From the NCBI GenBank assembly GCA_934454435.1, contig CAKSGA010000001.1, positions 19,775 through 83,774 on the forward strand: a stretch of DNA of 64,000 nt, given 5' to 3'. Source of the DNA: an uncultured Oscillospiraceae bacterium. Lineage in GTDB: Bacteria > Bacillota > Clostridia > Oscillospirales > Ruminococcaceae. Positions 7,100-15,479 of this stretch are shown here, in pieces (positions within the stretch are counted from its first letter, which is position 1; each line of letters opens with the position of its first letter). The position numbers and the translations under genes were made by a program. The notes beneath the pieces were generated by a model. The model was not told the DNA's origin, did no database searches, and saw nothing but the letters and a program-made list of their open reading frames with translations.

Positions 7100-8986
7100 T
7101 CATACCTTACAATAGACAACAGCATAGTCAAAGGGAGCGACATGCACCTTACCGTCCTTTATTCCCTTATTGTAACGGTCGAACGCCGGAACAAAGTCGT
7201 AGAACATGTCGGTCTTGTCGTTGACTATCTCGAAAGAATGGCCACGGGTGCTCTTGTTGAGGTAGATTATCGCCGCTTCACGGGTTATCTTGTCATAGCG
7301 AGCAAAAACGCAGACATTATCGTCCACCTCAATGAACATCATATGCCCCTGCTCGAAAGCATGCGTGCCCTTGCGTATAACTGCGAGCTGACGTGTGAAC
7401 TCGATCAGGTCGAGGTTCTCACTTCCCCAGGGATAGCAGCGGCGGTTGAACGGATCACGGTAGCCCTCCATACCAGCCTCGTCGCCGTAGTACACCGACG
7501 GAATGCCCGGCAGGAAGAACTGAAGCACCATAGCGCACTTCATCAGGGATATTCCATACATGTACTGATTTCCGGTCAGATAACGCTCCGCCTGCCAGTC
7601 CTTACCGTTCCAGCCGACGTCGTCACCCGCAAGGCGTGTCAGTGCACGCTCGGTGTCATGGGTGGAAAGAAAGTTCATCAGCATATCTATGGCGGGCTTG
7701 GGGTAATGGTCAAGGATCGTCATGACGCTGTCGGTGAACGCCTTTGCGTCAGCGTACTTCACATAGTTCAGGATAGCTTCCTTGAACGGGTAGTTCATAA
7801 CGCTGTCAAGCTGACCGCCGATGAGATAACGTCTGCGCACGCCGTAGCTTTCCTTATTTGATGCGTCCTCCCAGACCTCGCCGTATACTATCTTGTCGCC
7901 GCCCATGCCCTTGACCGCCTTGTTGATGTTGTCAAGGAACTCGTCCGGGAGCTCGTCTGCAACGTCAAGACGCCAGCCCTGGGCGCCCAGGGCTATCCAC
8001 TTCTGGAGGATACCGCCCTCGCCGCAGATGTAGCTGGTATAATCCGGGTTGTTCTCGTTGACGTTCGGGAGAGTCGTGATACCCCACCAGCTCTCGTACT
8101 TGTCAGGATAGCCGGTGAAGCTGTACCAGGGATAATAAGGGCTGTTGCGGTCACGGTAGGCTCCGGTGTGGTCGCCGTACCTGCCGAACTTGTTGAAGTA
8201 GACGGAATCGGCACCTGTGTGCGAGAACACGCCATCCAGAATAACGCTTATACCCATCTCCCTGGCTTTCTCGCAGAGCTCCCTGAAGTCCTCCTCGGTG
8301 CCGAGCATGGGATCTATCTTCTCGTAGTTTGCGGTGTTGTAGCGGTGGTTCTCATGCGCCTCAAATATAGGGTTGAGGTACAGGACAGTCGTGCCCAGGC
8401 TCTTGATGTAGGGGAGCTTCTCGATTATTCCCTGGAGGTCGCCGCCGAAATAGTCGTTATTGCGGACTATTCCCTTTTCGTCCGGCTTGTAATAGGGAGT
8501 GGCGTTCCAGTCGTCACGTATAATGCGGTCGGAGGGTACGCCCTCATGGGGCTTGCCGCTCTTATTGAAACGGTCCGGAAATATCTGATACATGATACCG
8601 CCACGAATGAACAGCGGCGTATAGAGGTTCTCGTCAAACACCGTAAGCTGGAACAGCTCCTCGCCCTCAAAAACGCCCTCGGAGGCCCCACGGCGCTTGA
8701 TATAGCGGCGTCTGCCGTCAAGAATGCAGGTGAAGTAGTAGTGGTGCAGTCCTACGTTGTTAGGGGTGAAGCAGCATGAATAGATATTGTCGTTGCCGCT
8801 CTCGTCCTGGAGTATAAGCTCAATGAAGCGCTCCTTATACCCCGGGCGGAACATGACCAGCGTGAGGTCAGTCACCGCAAGGCTCTTTGGAAAGCGCACG
8901 TTGAAGATACTCGGCTGACCCTTGCGCAGGGCACCGAACGGGTGCTTGTATTCATTGTCGAAGCAGTCAAAAATCGGTTTACCCAT
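7100..8986 (-). CDS. GH13 alpha-glucan hydrolase (neopullulanase/alpha-amylase type)
   Basis: 628 residues from MGKPIFDCF, which has AAGGAG 5 bases ahead; an in-frame start 19 codons upstream has no such site. An N-terminal beta domain (~1-130, starch-binding/CBM34-like position) precedes a (beta/alpha)8 barrel. Conserved GH13 regions: DGVFSHTGADS (I), GWRLDVADE (II, nucleophile Asp), YGEVWEDAS (III, acid Glu), FLSTHDTERAL (IV, Asp). No signal peptide, so it acts in the cytoplasm on maltodextrins or glycogen, in keeping with glycogen phosphorylase just upstream. The exact specificity (neopullulanase, cyclomaltodextrinase or amylase) cannot be told from sequence by eye. Confidence 0.93.
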   Translation of the reverse strand: MGKPIFDCFDNEYKHPFGALRKGQPSIFNVRFPKSLAVTDLTLVMFRPGYKERFIELILQDESGNDNIYSCCFTPNNVGLHHYYFTCILDGRRRYIKRRGASEGVFEGEELFQLTVFDENLYTPLFIRGGIMYQIFPDRFNKSGKPHEGVPSDRIIRDDWNATPYYKPDEKGIVRNNDYFGGDLQGIIEKLPYIKSLGTTVLYLNPIFEAHENHRYNTANYEKIDPMLGTEEDFRELCEKAREMGISVILDGVFSHTGADSVYFNKFGRYGDHTGAYRDRNSPYYPWYSFTGYPDKYESWWGITTLPNVNENNPDYTSYICGEGGILQKWIALGAQGWRLDVADELPDEFLDNINKAVKGMGGDKIVYGEVWEDASNKESYGVRRRYLIGGQLDSVMNYPFKEAILNYVKYADAKAFTDSVMTILDHYPKPAIDMLMNFLSTHDTERALTRLAGDDVGWNGKDWQAERYLTGNQYMYGISLMKCAMVLQFFLPGIPSVYYGDEAGMEGYRDPFNRRCYPWGSENLDLIEFTRQLAVIRKGTHAFEQGHMMFIEVDDNVCVFARYDKITREAAIIYLNKSTRGHSFEIVNDKTDMFYDFVPAFDRYNKGIKDGKVHVAPFDYAVVYCKV

Positions 8987-9077
8987 AGTTTCTCCTTGAT
9001 ACACAACAAGGGCGGTAACGCCCTCCGCCGCAGCAGAGGGCACGCCGCCCCAATTATTACTTGCAGAACACCTTTTT

Positions 9078-9183
9078 CAGACTGGCGAGAAAGGTGCAGA
9101 TGCTAGGAAGTGGCATTTCGGCTAGGCCGTGTGCCTGCCGAATATGACACTGACGACGCAGATGTGCCTTTATCGGCAGTCTG
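9078..9183. repeat. Inverted-repeat element (106 bp) between glgP and the GH13 gene
   Basis: Ends CAGACTGGCGAGAAAGG and CCTTTATCGGCAGTCTG are inverted repeats with 15 of 17 matches. The right end stops one base before the glgP stop codon. The interior has two TAGG-containing segments (TGCTAGGAAG, GGCTAGGCCG) that recall the CTAGGACG core of repeat family A. It lies in the 198-base gap and would be transcribed between the two genes. Confidence 0.6.
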
Positions 9184-9184
9184 A

Positions 9185-11581
9185 TTACTTGAGGTTCCAG
9201 ATATCTCTTGCATAATCTGTAACAGCACGGTCAGCAGAGAATCTGCCTGCGCCTGCGATGTTGTACAGGGACTTCTTGTTCCAGTCGAGCTGGTTCCTGT
9301 AAACCTCGCTGATGTAGTGCTGTGTGCCTCTGTAGCTGTCGAAGTCTGCAAGTGCCATGTAGAAATCCTTGTTCCTGATGGAGTTTGCAACTTCCTCGAA
9401 GGTTGCACCGTTTATGCCGTTGTACATGCGCTGCATAACGTCACGGATAACCTGACTGTTGTTGATATAATCCTCGGGACGATAGCCCTTCATGCGGAGC
9501 TCGTTTACCTCGGGAGTTCTCATACCGAAGATGAAGATGTTGTCGGTGCCTACAGCCTCATGGATCTCAACGTTTGCGCCGTCGTAGGTGCCGAGGGTCA
9601 GTGCGCCGTTCAGCATGAGCTTCATGTTACCAGTACCGGAAGCCTCTGTACCAGCCAGGGAGATCTGCTCGGAGATCTCGGCAGCGGGCATGAGTATCTC
9701 AGACAGAGTTACACGGTAATCCTCCAGGAATACAACGGAGAGCTTCTCACGGATCTTCGGATTGTGCTTGATCTCCTCGCCGATGCACCAGATCATCTTG
9801 ATGATCTGCTTTGCGATATAGTAGCCGGGAGCTGCCTTGGAAGCGAAGATATAGGTCTTGGGAACAAAGTCGGCGTCCGGATTCTGGAGCAGGTAGTTAT
9901 AGTCGGCAATGATGTTCATTGCGTTGAGCTGCTGGCGCTTGTACTCGTGCAGGCGCTTGACCTGAACATCGAAGATGGAATCGAGGTTCAGCTTTGTACC
10001 GGTGGTCTTTTCAACATACTCAGCGAATGCCTGCTTGTTCTGCTTCTTGATCTTTGCGAGCTGTTCGAGGACATTCTTATCATTAGCGAATACCTGGAAC
10101 TTGATGAGCTCTGCAGCGTCCTTCTTGAAGCCCTCGCCGATGCACTGTGTGAGCAGGTCGGTAAGTCCCTTGTTGCTCTGGAGCAGCCATCTTCTGTATG
10201 CGATACCATTGGTGACGTTCTTGAACTGGGAGGGTCTGTCAAGGTACTGAAGTCTGAATACATCGTCCTTGATGATCTGGCTGTGGAGCTTGGAAACGCC
10301 GTTCACGCTGTGGGAAGCAGCGCAGCAGAGGTATGCCATGTGTATCTTGCCGTCCTGGATAATGGACATCTTGGATACCTTGTCGCTGTCCTGGGTGCGG
10401 TTGAACAGTTCCTCGCAGTAACGGCGGTTGATCTCGCAGATGATGGAGTAAATTCTCGGCAGGATCTTCTCAACAAGGTTCTGATCCCACTTCTCAAGTG
10501 CTTCTGCCATTACTGTATGGTTGGTGTAAGCGAATGTGTTGGTAACGATGTGCCAAGCCTGCTCCCAGCCGTAGCCGCAGTCATCGAGCAGTATTCTCAT
10601 CAGCTCGGGGATAGCGAGGGTGGGGTGAGTATCGTTGATGTGGATAGCTACCTTCTCATGGAAGTTCTCCAGTGTGCCGTATACGTTCATGTGGCGCATA
10701 ACGATATCGCCAACAGAAGCAGCGCACATGAAGTACTGCTGACGCAGGCGGAGGGCCTTACCCTCAAGGTGGTTATCGTTAGGATAAAGCACCTTGGAGA
10801 TAGCGTGGGCGATGTTGTTTGCGCCCATAGCCTTTGCGTAGTCGCCGGTGTTGAAGCTGCCCATATCAAAGGACATGCTCTCGGCGCTCCACAGACGCAG
10901 CTTGGAAACGCCCTTGCTGTCGTAGCCGGAAACGTACATATCATAAGGTACAGCGTTTACTGTAGTGTAGTTGACATGCTCAAGATGGTGGTAGTTATCC
11001 TCCCAGTACTCGTTGATCTGACCGTCGAAGTGTACCTCGATAGCCTGGTCGGGAACCGGAACCAGCCAAGCGCCGCCGCCGGGGAGCCAGTTATCGGGAA
11101 GCTCAGTCTGCCAGCCGTCAACTATCTTCTGCTTGAAGATACCGTACTCGTAACGGATAGAGTAACCAGTCGCAGGGTAATCGCAGGTAGCAAGTCCGTC
11201 CATGTAGCATGCTGCGAGTCTGCCCAGACCGCCATTGCCAAGTCCAGCGTCCGGCTCTTCATCATAAACGGTATCTATCTTTATGCCCATGTCCTTCAGG
11301 GCATCAGCTGCAACGTCCTGCATGCCGAGGTTATAAAGGCTGGTCTTGAGGGAGCGTCCCATAAGGAACTCCATGGAAAGGTAATATACCTGCTTTCTGC
11401 CCTTGGAATTGCAGTCACGCATGAAGTCGTGGCGCTTCTCCTTGAGGTAGTTCACAACAATGGAGGACAGTGCACGATAAACCTGAGTGATGGTCGCATT
11501 CTGTGCGTCAGTCCTGAAGTCGAATTCGAGTATGCCGTCGAGCTGTCTTTTCAGCTCCTCCTTGGTAAACGGAGATGTCAT
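9185..11581 (-). CDS. glgP: Glycogen/starch/alpha-glucan phosphorylase
   Basis: 798 residues from MTSPFTKEEL; AAAGGGG lies 12 bases upstream. In-frame GTG and ATG codons 13 and 7 codons earlier are possible but have weaker sites. The family hallmarks are clear: GNGGLGRLAACYMDGLAT near residue 110, and the pyridoxal-phosphate lysine motif EASGTGNMKLMLNGALTLGT near residue 640. The enzyme removes glucose from glycogen chain ends as glucose 1-phosphate in the cytoplasm. The GH13 gene lies downstream on the same strand; the biosynthetic glgBCD genes lie 40 kb away. Normal full length. Confidence 0.97.
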   Translation of the reverse strand: MTSPFTKEELKRQLDGILEFDFRTDAQNATITQVYRALSSIVVNYLKEKRHDFMRDCNSKGRKQVYYLSMEFLMGRSLKTSLYNLGMQDVAADALKDMGIKIDTVYDEEPDAGLGNGGLGRLAACYMDGLATCDYPATGYSIRYEYGIFKQKIVDGWQTELPDNWLPGGGAWLVPVPDQAIEVHFDGQINEYWEDNYHHLEHVNYTTVNAVPYDMYVSGYDSKGVSKLRLWSAESMSFDMGSFNTGDYAKAMGANNIAHAISKVLYPNDNHLEGKALRLRQQYFMCAASVGDIVMRHMNVYGTLENFHEKVAIHINDTHPTLAIPELMRILLDDCGYGWEQAWHIVTNTFAYTNHTVMAEALEKWDQNLVEKILPRIYSIICEINRRYCEELFNRTQDSDKVSKMSIIQDGKIHMAYLCCAASHSVNGVSKLHSQIIKDDVFRLQYLDRPSQFKNVTNGIAYRRWLLQSNKGLTDLLTQCIGEGFKKDAAELIKFQVFANDKNVLEQLAKIKKQNKQAFAEYVEKTTGTKLNLDSIFDVQVKRLHEYKRQQLNAMNIIADYNYLLQNPDADFVPKTYIFASKAAPGYYIAKQIIKMIWCIGEEIKHNPKIREKLSVVFLEDYRVTLSEILMPAAEISEQISLAGTEASGTGNMKLMLNGALTLGTYDGANVEIHEAVGTDNIFIFGMRTPEVNELRMKGYRPEDYINNSQVIRDVMQRMYNGINGATFEEVANSIRNKDFYMALADFDSYRGTQHYISEVYRNQLDWNKKSLYNIAGAGRFSADRAVTDYARDIWNLK

Positions 11582-11645
11582 TCTGTTAGTAACCCCTTTC
11601 ATATATACGGCGCTTTGCACCTTTAGCTATTATACACCATTTATC

Positions 11646-11674
11646 ATTATACTATCATTTCGCAGAAAATGCAA
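11646..11674 (-). promoter_or_regulatory. Sigma-A-type promoter of glgP
   Basis: Minus strand: TTGCAT, 17 bp, TATAAT. The same two hexamers and spacing head the flagellar operon (38256-38284). Confidence 0.8.
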
Positions 11675-11807
11675 GTTTTTATCGTCATTACTGTGAATTG
11701 AAACAAAAATATCCTGCTATCTTTGATGAAAACAGACAATTTTTCCAGTAGTCAAGGTCAGAGTTCCGGAGGATAATCAACTATATCGTTTTATAGTCTA
11801 TTTTTCT

Positions 11808-11827
11808 ACAGGCAGTCCCCTGCCTGT
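11808..11827. other. Isolated 8-bp hairpin between glgP promoter and cheD terminator
   Basis: ACAGGCAG-TCCC-CTGCCTGT. It has five T to its left and only a weak T-rich stretch to its right. I see no gene in 11675-11840; its role is unclear (possible insulator or old terminator). Confidence 0.35.
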
Positions 11828-11840
11828 TCACTTTTCATGC

Positions 11841-11861
11841 AAAAAACCGCCCGCAGGCGGT
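11841..11861 (-). terminator. Terminator at the end of the flagellar/chemotaxis operon
   Basis: Minus strand: ACCGCC pairs with GGCGGT over a 4-base loop, followed by TTTTT, immediately after the cheD stop codon. Confidence 0.85.
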
Positions 11862-11864
11862 CTG

Positions 11865-12344
11865 TCATAACTGTTTGTTTCCCTTAGCGGCTGCCCTGAC
11901 CTCCATAATCCCGGTTTCAGGGTAAAAAAACACCGTGCGGCCATAGTCAAGCCCGGTATCCTCGGCTATTATCGGGATACCCTCCTTGCGGAGCGCCGCC
12001 TTTACTGCTGCGATGTTCCTCTCACCAATGTTGAACCTGTCGCTGGTGGCTGCGAACATGACCGCACCGCCGGCTATCTTCGCCCGCAGACGTGAACGGT
12101 TCGCCCCCAGCTTCTCCATCTCCCTAACCAGCATCGGAACAGCCGTATCTGCAAAACGCATGGGGGTTGCCGCTCCGTTGGTCGCCTGGGTGCTGTCCGG
12201 GAGCATTATATGCGACATTCCGCCGACTCCGGTCAGGCTGTCCAGCAGGCAGATACCGACGCAGGAACCAAGCGCATAAGTGACCAGCACATCAGGCTTC
12301 CTGCACACTTTAAGGTCGGAAATGCCTATCGTCAGATTTGCCAT
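11865..12344 (-). CDS. cheD: Chemoreceptor glutamine deamidase CheD
   Basis: 159 residues, full length. The catalytic pair is visible: Cys28 in ALGSCVGICLLD and His45 in GGMSHIMLP. CheD deamidates receptor glutamines and is sequestered by CheC, which couples receptor adaptation to CheY-P level. Its ATG overlaps the stop of the second CheC frame by one base (TAATG), so it is translationally coupled. It is the last gene of the flagellar string; the receptors must lie elsewhere. Confidence 0.95.
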   Translation of the reverse strand: MANLTIGISDLKVCRKPDVLVTYALGSCVGICLLDSLTGVGGMSHIMLPDSTQATNGAATPMRFADTAVPMLVREMEKLGANRSRLRAKIAGGAVMFAATSDRFNIGERNIAAVKAALRKEGIPIIAEDTGLDYGRTVFFYPETGIMEVRAAAKGNKQL

Positions 12345-12673
12345 TACATTACACCAAGTTTCTTCATAAGGGTTTCAAGGGAGTCCATCTCCGGGATAAG
12401 GATAATGTTGGACTTTATGTCCACGCCGTCTATCGCAAAGCCATCGTCGATAAACAGCACCTTGTCGCCGACCTGTGAGAACTCGATTATAGGAACGCTC
12501 ATGATCGCACCAAGCATATCCACCGTCATTGACGGGATATCCATGTCTATAGTGAGCCCGGTGAGGGTCGCCAGGGCACGCAGATAGCTTCCCGCCATGA
12601 TATTGCCCATCTCGGTTATTACGGAGAGCTGCATGTCGTCCAGCTTTGTTACCTGGACGTTCTCAGCGCTCAT
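12344..12673 (-). CDS. CheC C-terminal half as a separate frame
   Basis: 109 residues matching the second half of CheC, including the second phosphatase motif (ITEMGNIMAGSYLRAL, with its Glu and Asn) and the CheC ending (FSQVGDKVLFIDDGF, ILIPEMDSLETLMKKLG). Its ATG overlaps the stop of the N-terminal half (ATGA). GGAGGA lies 15 bases upstream, rather far, so re-initiation by coupling is the likely start. Compared with B. subtilis CheC, the two halves together lack about 10 residues at the junction. It may be a true split protein, or a deletion/frameshift in a single cheC. Confidence 0.8.
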   Translation of the reverse strand: MSAENVQVTKLDDMQLSVITEMGNIMAGSYLRALATLTGLTIDMDIPSMTVDMLGAIMSVPIIEFSQVGDKVLFIDDGFAIDGVDIKSNIILIPEMDSLETLMKKLGVM

Positions 12674-12945
12674 GAAAGTGGACAGCTGTCCTCCAGAAGG
12701 AACATCATCATGCCCTTTATATCGCCCTGGAGCCGCACCAGAATACCGGTTATGACCTTCTCCGGACCGCCCATCGCATCTATTATCTGCTGATACTCCA
12801 GCACGCAGACGTCCGGCACCTTCATCTCTATCGGCTTTCCGAGCATTTCCGACAGGGAGGACGCCGCACTTCCGGAACCTATATTTCCTATCTCACGCAG
12901 ACAGTCTATCGCTACGGGAGATAACTCGTCGTAATTTTTAAGCAT
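12670..12945 (-). CDS. cheC: CheC N-terminal half as a separate frame
   Basis: 91 residues matching the first half of CheC: phosphatase motif CLREIGNIGSGSAASSL with intact Glu and Asn, then VPDVCVLEYQQIIDAMGG and a KGMMMFLLED strand, after which the frame runs into SCPLS and a stop. CheC dephosphorylates CheY-P and binds CheD. AGGAG precedes the ATG. A shift of reading frame just before the stop would give LSTFMSAEN and lead directly into the second half, so the two frames were once one gene. Confidence 0.8.
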   Translation of the reverse strand: MLKNYDELSPVAIDCLREIGNIGSGSAASSLSEMLGKPIEMKVPDVCVLEYQQIIDAMGGPEKVITGILVRLQGDIKGMMMFLLEDSCPLS

Positions 12946-12960
12946 TATATACTCCTAGAA

Positions 12961-13210
12961 GGCAATACCACACAAAGATTGTGCGTGTATTGCGTAGTCA
13001 GATTATCCAATAATACGCTTTGCTGATTGGCTAATCTCGTTTTTCGTCAGGTTGTGCAATGAGGAGTTGTTGACGAAAGCGATAGCGTTTTCAAGTCAAC
13101 AACTAGCAACGCAAGGCTGACGCCTTGCTAGGACGAATTGTGCGACATGACGGAAAAATGCAAGCAAGACACGTACAAAAACCAAATGTTGGTCTTTGTG
13201 CGGTATTGCC
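12961..13210. repeat. Repeat family A, copy 2 (diverged, 250 bp), inside the flagellar operon
   Basis: Terminal inverted repeats GGCAATACCACACAAAGA and TCTTTGTGCGGTATTGCC (16 of 18 paired). It shares with copies 1 and 3 the CAAGGC-TGAC-GCCTTG hairpin, CTAGGACGAATTGTGC and GCAAGCAAG, but has two extra inserts: one around 13005-13035 and a hairpin module starting GTTGTTGAC and ending GTCAACAAC (13076-13102). It fills the flgG-cheC gap and must be transcribed with the operon. The flanks (AGAA/TTAT) show no direct repeat. Confidence 0.8.
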
Positions 13211-13215
13211 TTATA

Positions 13216-13941
13216 TTATCTGAGGTTATTCGCCAGTCTTGTGAACTCGTCAGAGGTAGTGACCACCCTGGAGCTTATCTGGTAGGCACGCTGTGTTTCT
13301 ATCAGCTTTACCATCTGGTCAGCGAGGTTCACGTTGGAGGTTATAAGCGCACCCTGGAGCTTCTCAGCAGTCCTGTCGGCAGTGGCTGCGCCGCTCCTGT
13401 CGGTTGCAGAATATCTGTTGACAGCCGCTGCATCTATGCCGTACACATTGTCAAAGCTGAATACGCCTATCATATCGGTGAGCGCCTGATAGTCCGGCTG
13501 TGCGCCGTCTGCTTCAAAAGGCACCACTATCCTGTTGTTATCGTAATCCAGAACGTATTCGCCGCTGGCACTGGTAAGATACCACTCACCGGTATCCGCC
13601 TGGGTCATGGCAAAGGAGCCGTCACGGGTATAATGCACCTCGCCGTAGCGGTCCTCCACTGCAAAGAAATCCTCGTTCGGCAGGGCATAGTCCAGCGGGC
13701 GCTCGGTGTAGTAGAATGAGCTCTCACTGAACATTATATCCGTTTTCTGGATATATGCGCCGTGACCGGTCTGCCAGTCCTCCTCGGTAGCACGCTGGGT
13801 GGAATAAAGGCAGTCCGCAAAGGACGGACGCATGCTCTGGTAGCCGTATGTATTTATGTTTGCGATGTTATTGCCGTAGACGTTCAGTGCCTGCGCCTGG
13901 GCGATCATGGCAGTCTTGCCGGTGTGGAAAGATATATTCAT
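13216..13941 (-). CDS. flgG: Flagellar rod protein, FlgG-like
   Basis: 241 residues. N-terminus FHTGKTAMIAQAQALNVYGN with GNNIANINTYGYQ (the rod/hook N-terminal domain) and the C-terminal ending NVNLADQMVKLIETQRAYQ...VTTSDEFTRLANNL, typical of FlgG/FlhP. It polymerises in the distal rod between membrane and hook and is exported by the flagellar type III system. A good AAGGAG site precedes the ATG. It follows the FlgF-like gene by 10 bases. Whether it is FlgG or FlhP cannot be settled by eye. Confidence 0.88.
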   Translation of the reverse strand: MNISFHTGKTAMIAQAQALNVYGNNIANINTYGYQSMRPSFADCLYSTQRATEEDWQTGHGAYIQKTDIMFSESSFYYTERPLDYALPNEDFFAVEDRYGEVHYTRDGSFAMTQADTGEWYLTSASGEYVLDYDNNRIVVPFEADGAQPDYQALTDMIGVFSFDNVYGIDAAAVNRYSATDRSGAATADRTAEKLQGALITSNVNLADQMVKLIETQRAYQISSRVVTTSDEFTRLANNLR

Positions 13942-13951
13942 CGTCTGCTCC

Positions 13952-14686
13952 TTATATCTTGCAGATGGACGTTGCCTTCTGGTTCATGGAGTCCAGCAGC
14001 TTTGCAAGGGAGCTGGAAGCCTCATAAATACGGTTGGCGTTCATCATCATGGTCATTTCGTAGTTCACGTCGATATTGGAGCGCTCATATGCGCCCTGGA
14101 TTATCTCGAACCGTGTATCGGCAGGAACATCTCCCGCCTGGACGGAGGTGAACATATTCGCCCCGAACTTGTCCACATTCCCCTCAGGGTCGATATAGGA
14201 CAATCTCAGACGGTCAACGAGCTCGCCGTCCTGATAGATGGAGCCATCGGCGTCTATCACGAAATCCTTGTTGCCAAGATATATCTCGCCGTTCTCGCCA
14301 AGTATCCTGCCGGAGTTCGACAGACAGAGGTAGCCCTCGCCGTCAAGCTCCCACTGGCCGTTCCTGGTGAGCATGGTTTCGCCGTTGTAGGCCGCAATGT
14401 TAAAATACACATCTCCGTTTATCGCTACGTCAAAGGGTGACTCGGTATACTCGAAAGTTCCCTGACCCAGGTCAGTGTAGGAGGTGTCAACATAGGTCTG
14501 CGCAAAGGTCCCCGAAAGCTCCTCACGGTGCTTCACAAGTATCATCTGCTCCTGAAAGCGGTTGGTGATTATCGTGTCACGCTTGTATCCGGCAGTTGAC
14601 ATATTCGTGAGGTTGTTGCCTATGCAGTCCAGCTTGCGCTGGTTCAATATCATGCCGTTGCAGGCGTAGTAGTATCCTCTGTTCAA
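13952..14686 (-). CDS. flgF: Flagellar rod protein, FlgF/FlgG-like
   Basis: 244 residues from a TTG start (14684-14686) with GGAGG 7 bases ahead, giving MNRGYYYACNGMILNQRKLD, the normal rod-protein N-terminus; longer in-frame starts lie inside fliA and add an atypical extension. The rod motif GNNLTNMSTAGYKRD and the C-terminal helix SNIDVNYEMTMMMNANRIYE are present. The TTG overlaps the fliA stop codon (TTGA), so translation is probably coupled. With the next gene it forms the flhO/flhP-like pair that follows the sigma-28 gene in many Gram-positive flagellar operons. Confidence 0.88.
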   Translation of the reverse strand: MNRGYYYACNGMILNQRKLDCIGNNLTNMSTAGYKRDTIITNRFQEQMILVKHREELSGTFAQTYVDTSYTDLGQGTFEYTESPFDVAINGDVYFNIAAYNGETMLTRNGQWELDGEGYLCLSNSGRILGENGEIYLGNKDFVIDADGSIYQDGELVDRLRLSYIDPEGNVDKFGANMFTSVQAGDVPADTRFEIIQGAYERSNIDVNYEMTMMMNANRIYEASSSLAKLLDSMNQKATSICKI

Positions 14687-15450
14687 GGCTGTTCCTCCTT
14701 CTCCGGGGAGCTTCCCCTTATGTAAGGCTCCAGCGCTGCTTTCAGCGCCAGTATGGCTTTGGTATTTATCTGGCACACTCTGGACTCCGACACGCCGATT
14801 GCCTTTGCGATATCGGAGTACTTCATGTTCTTGTAATAGTAAAGCGTGATGACCTGCCGCTCCTTCTCCTTGAGGGAGGAAATGGCACTTGCGGTCACCT
14901 CACGCAGTTCCTGCCGCAGCAGGCGGGAATCCGTCCCCTCGGACGATGGCAGGTTCTCCTCGAAATTGTCCTCGTACAGAAGTTCTTCAAAGGACAGCGT
15001 GACGGTGTTTGCGGCGTCCGCCATGCCCCTCAGGAGCTTATCCTCGCCTATCCCGAGATACTCCGCCAGCTCTGCGCTGGTCGGAGCCCTGTTATATTGA
15101 TTATACAATATACTGTTCGCCTTGTCAAGGTCACGGGCAAATTTTCTTACAGGTCTTGGCACCCAATCCTGTTTCCGGACATAATCAATGACCGCTCCCC
15201 GGACCTTCAGTGAGGCGTAGGTCTCGAACTTTGCGCCCTTTGCAGGGTCGAAGCTCTCGATAGCGTCCATCAGGGCGATAACGCCCTCGTTCACCACATC
15301 ATCAACATCGCCGTACTTTATAAAGGTATTCCGCAGGGAAAGTACACATGCACGCACCAGCCCGAGATTTTTGAGGACTATCTCGTTCCTGAGCGCCTCG
15401 CTGCGGGTCATGCTGTACTCCTCCAGGAGCGCCGCATTGCTGCTTTCCAT
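14683..15450 (-). CDS. fliA: RNA polymerase sigma factor for flagellar genes (sigma-28/FliA/SigD)
   Basis: 255 residues, standard length. Region 2 is clear (NLGLVRACVLSLR, DVDDVVNEGVIALMDAIESFDPAKGAKFETYA, RGAVIDYVRKQDWVPRPVR); region 3 (PTSAELAEYLGI) and region 4 (EKERQVITLYYYKNMKYSDIAKAIGVSESRVCQI) follow. The R-x-D-W-V-P-R motif is diagnostic of the FliA/WhiG group. It directs late motility genes such as flagellin, which are not in the window. The anti-sigma factor FlgM is also absent. RBS AAAGGAGGG. It overlaps the next gene by four bases. Confidence 0.95.
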   Translation of the reverse strand: MESSNAALLEEYSMTRSEALRNEIVLKNLGLVRACVLSLRNTFIKYGDVDDVVNEGVIALMDAIESFDPAKGAKFETYASLKVRGAVIDYVRKQDWVPRPVRKFARDLDKANSILYNQYNRAPTSAELAEYLGIGEDKLLRGMADAANTVTLSFEELLYEDNFEENLPSSEGTDSRLLRQELREVTASAISSLKEKERQVITLYYYKNMKYSDIAKAIGVSESRVCQINTKAILALKAALEPYIRGSSPEKEEQP

Positions 15451-15479
15451 GCTTTTCCCTCCTTTCCGGTGACCTTATA

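Noticed and set aside
9160-9183. GCCGATAA on the minus strand, matching a sigma-28 -10 element
   Set aside because: No TAAA at the required ~15-base distance, and the sequence is part of the inverted repeat ending at 9183.
9317-11626. A 769-codon open frame on the + strand opposite glgP
   Set aside because: It is a mirror of glgP's codon pattern (high G+C third positions). It has no ribosome site and no recognisable domain, while glgP is a clear family member. Similar shadows lie opposite flgE (26718-28457), glgB (53232-54734) and scfB (5380-6939).
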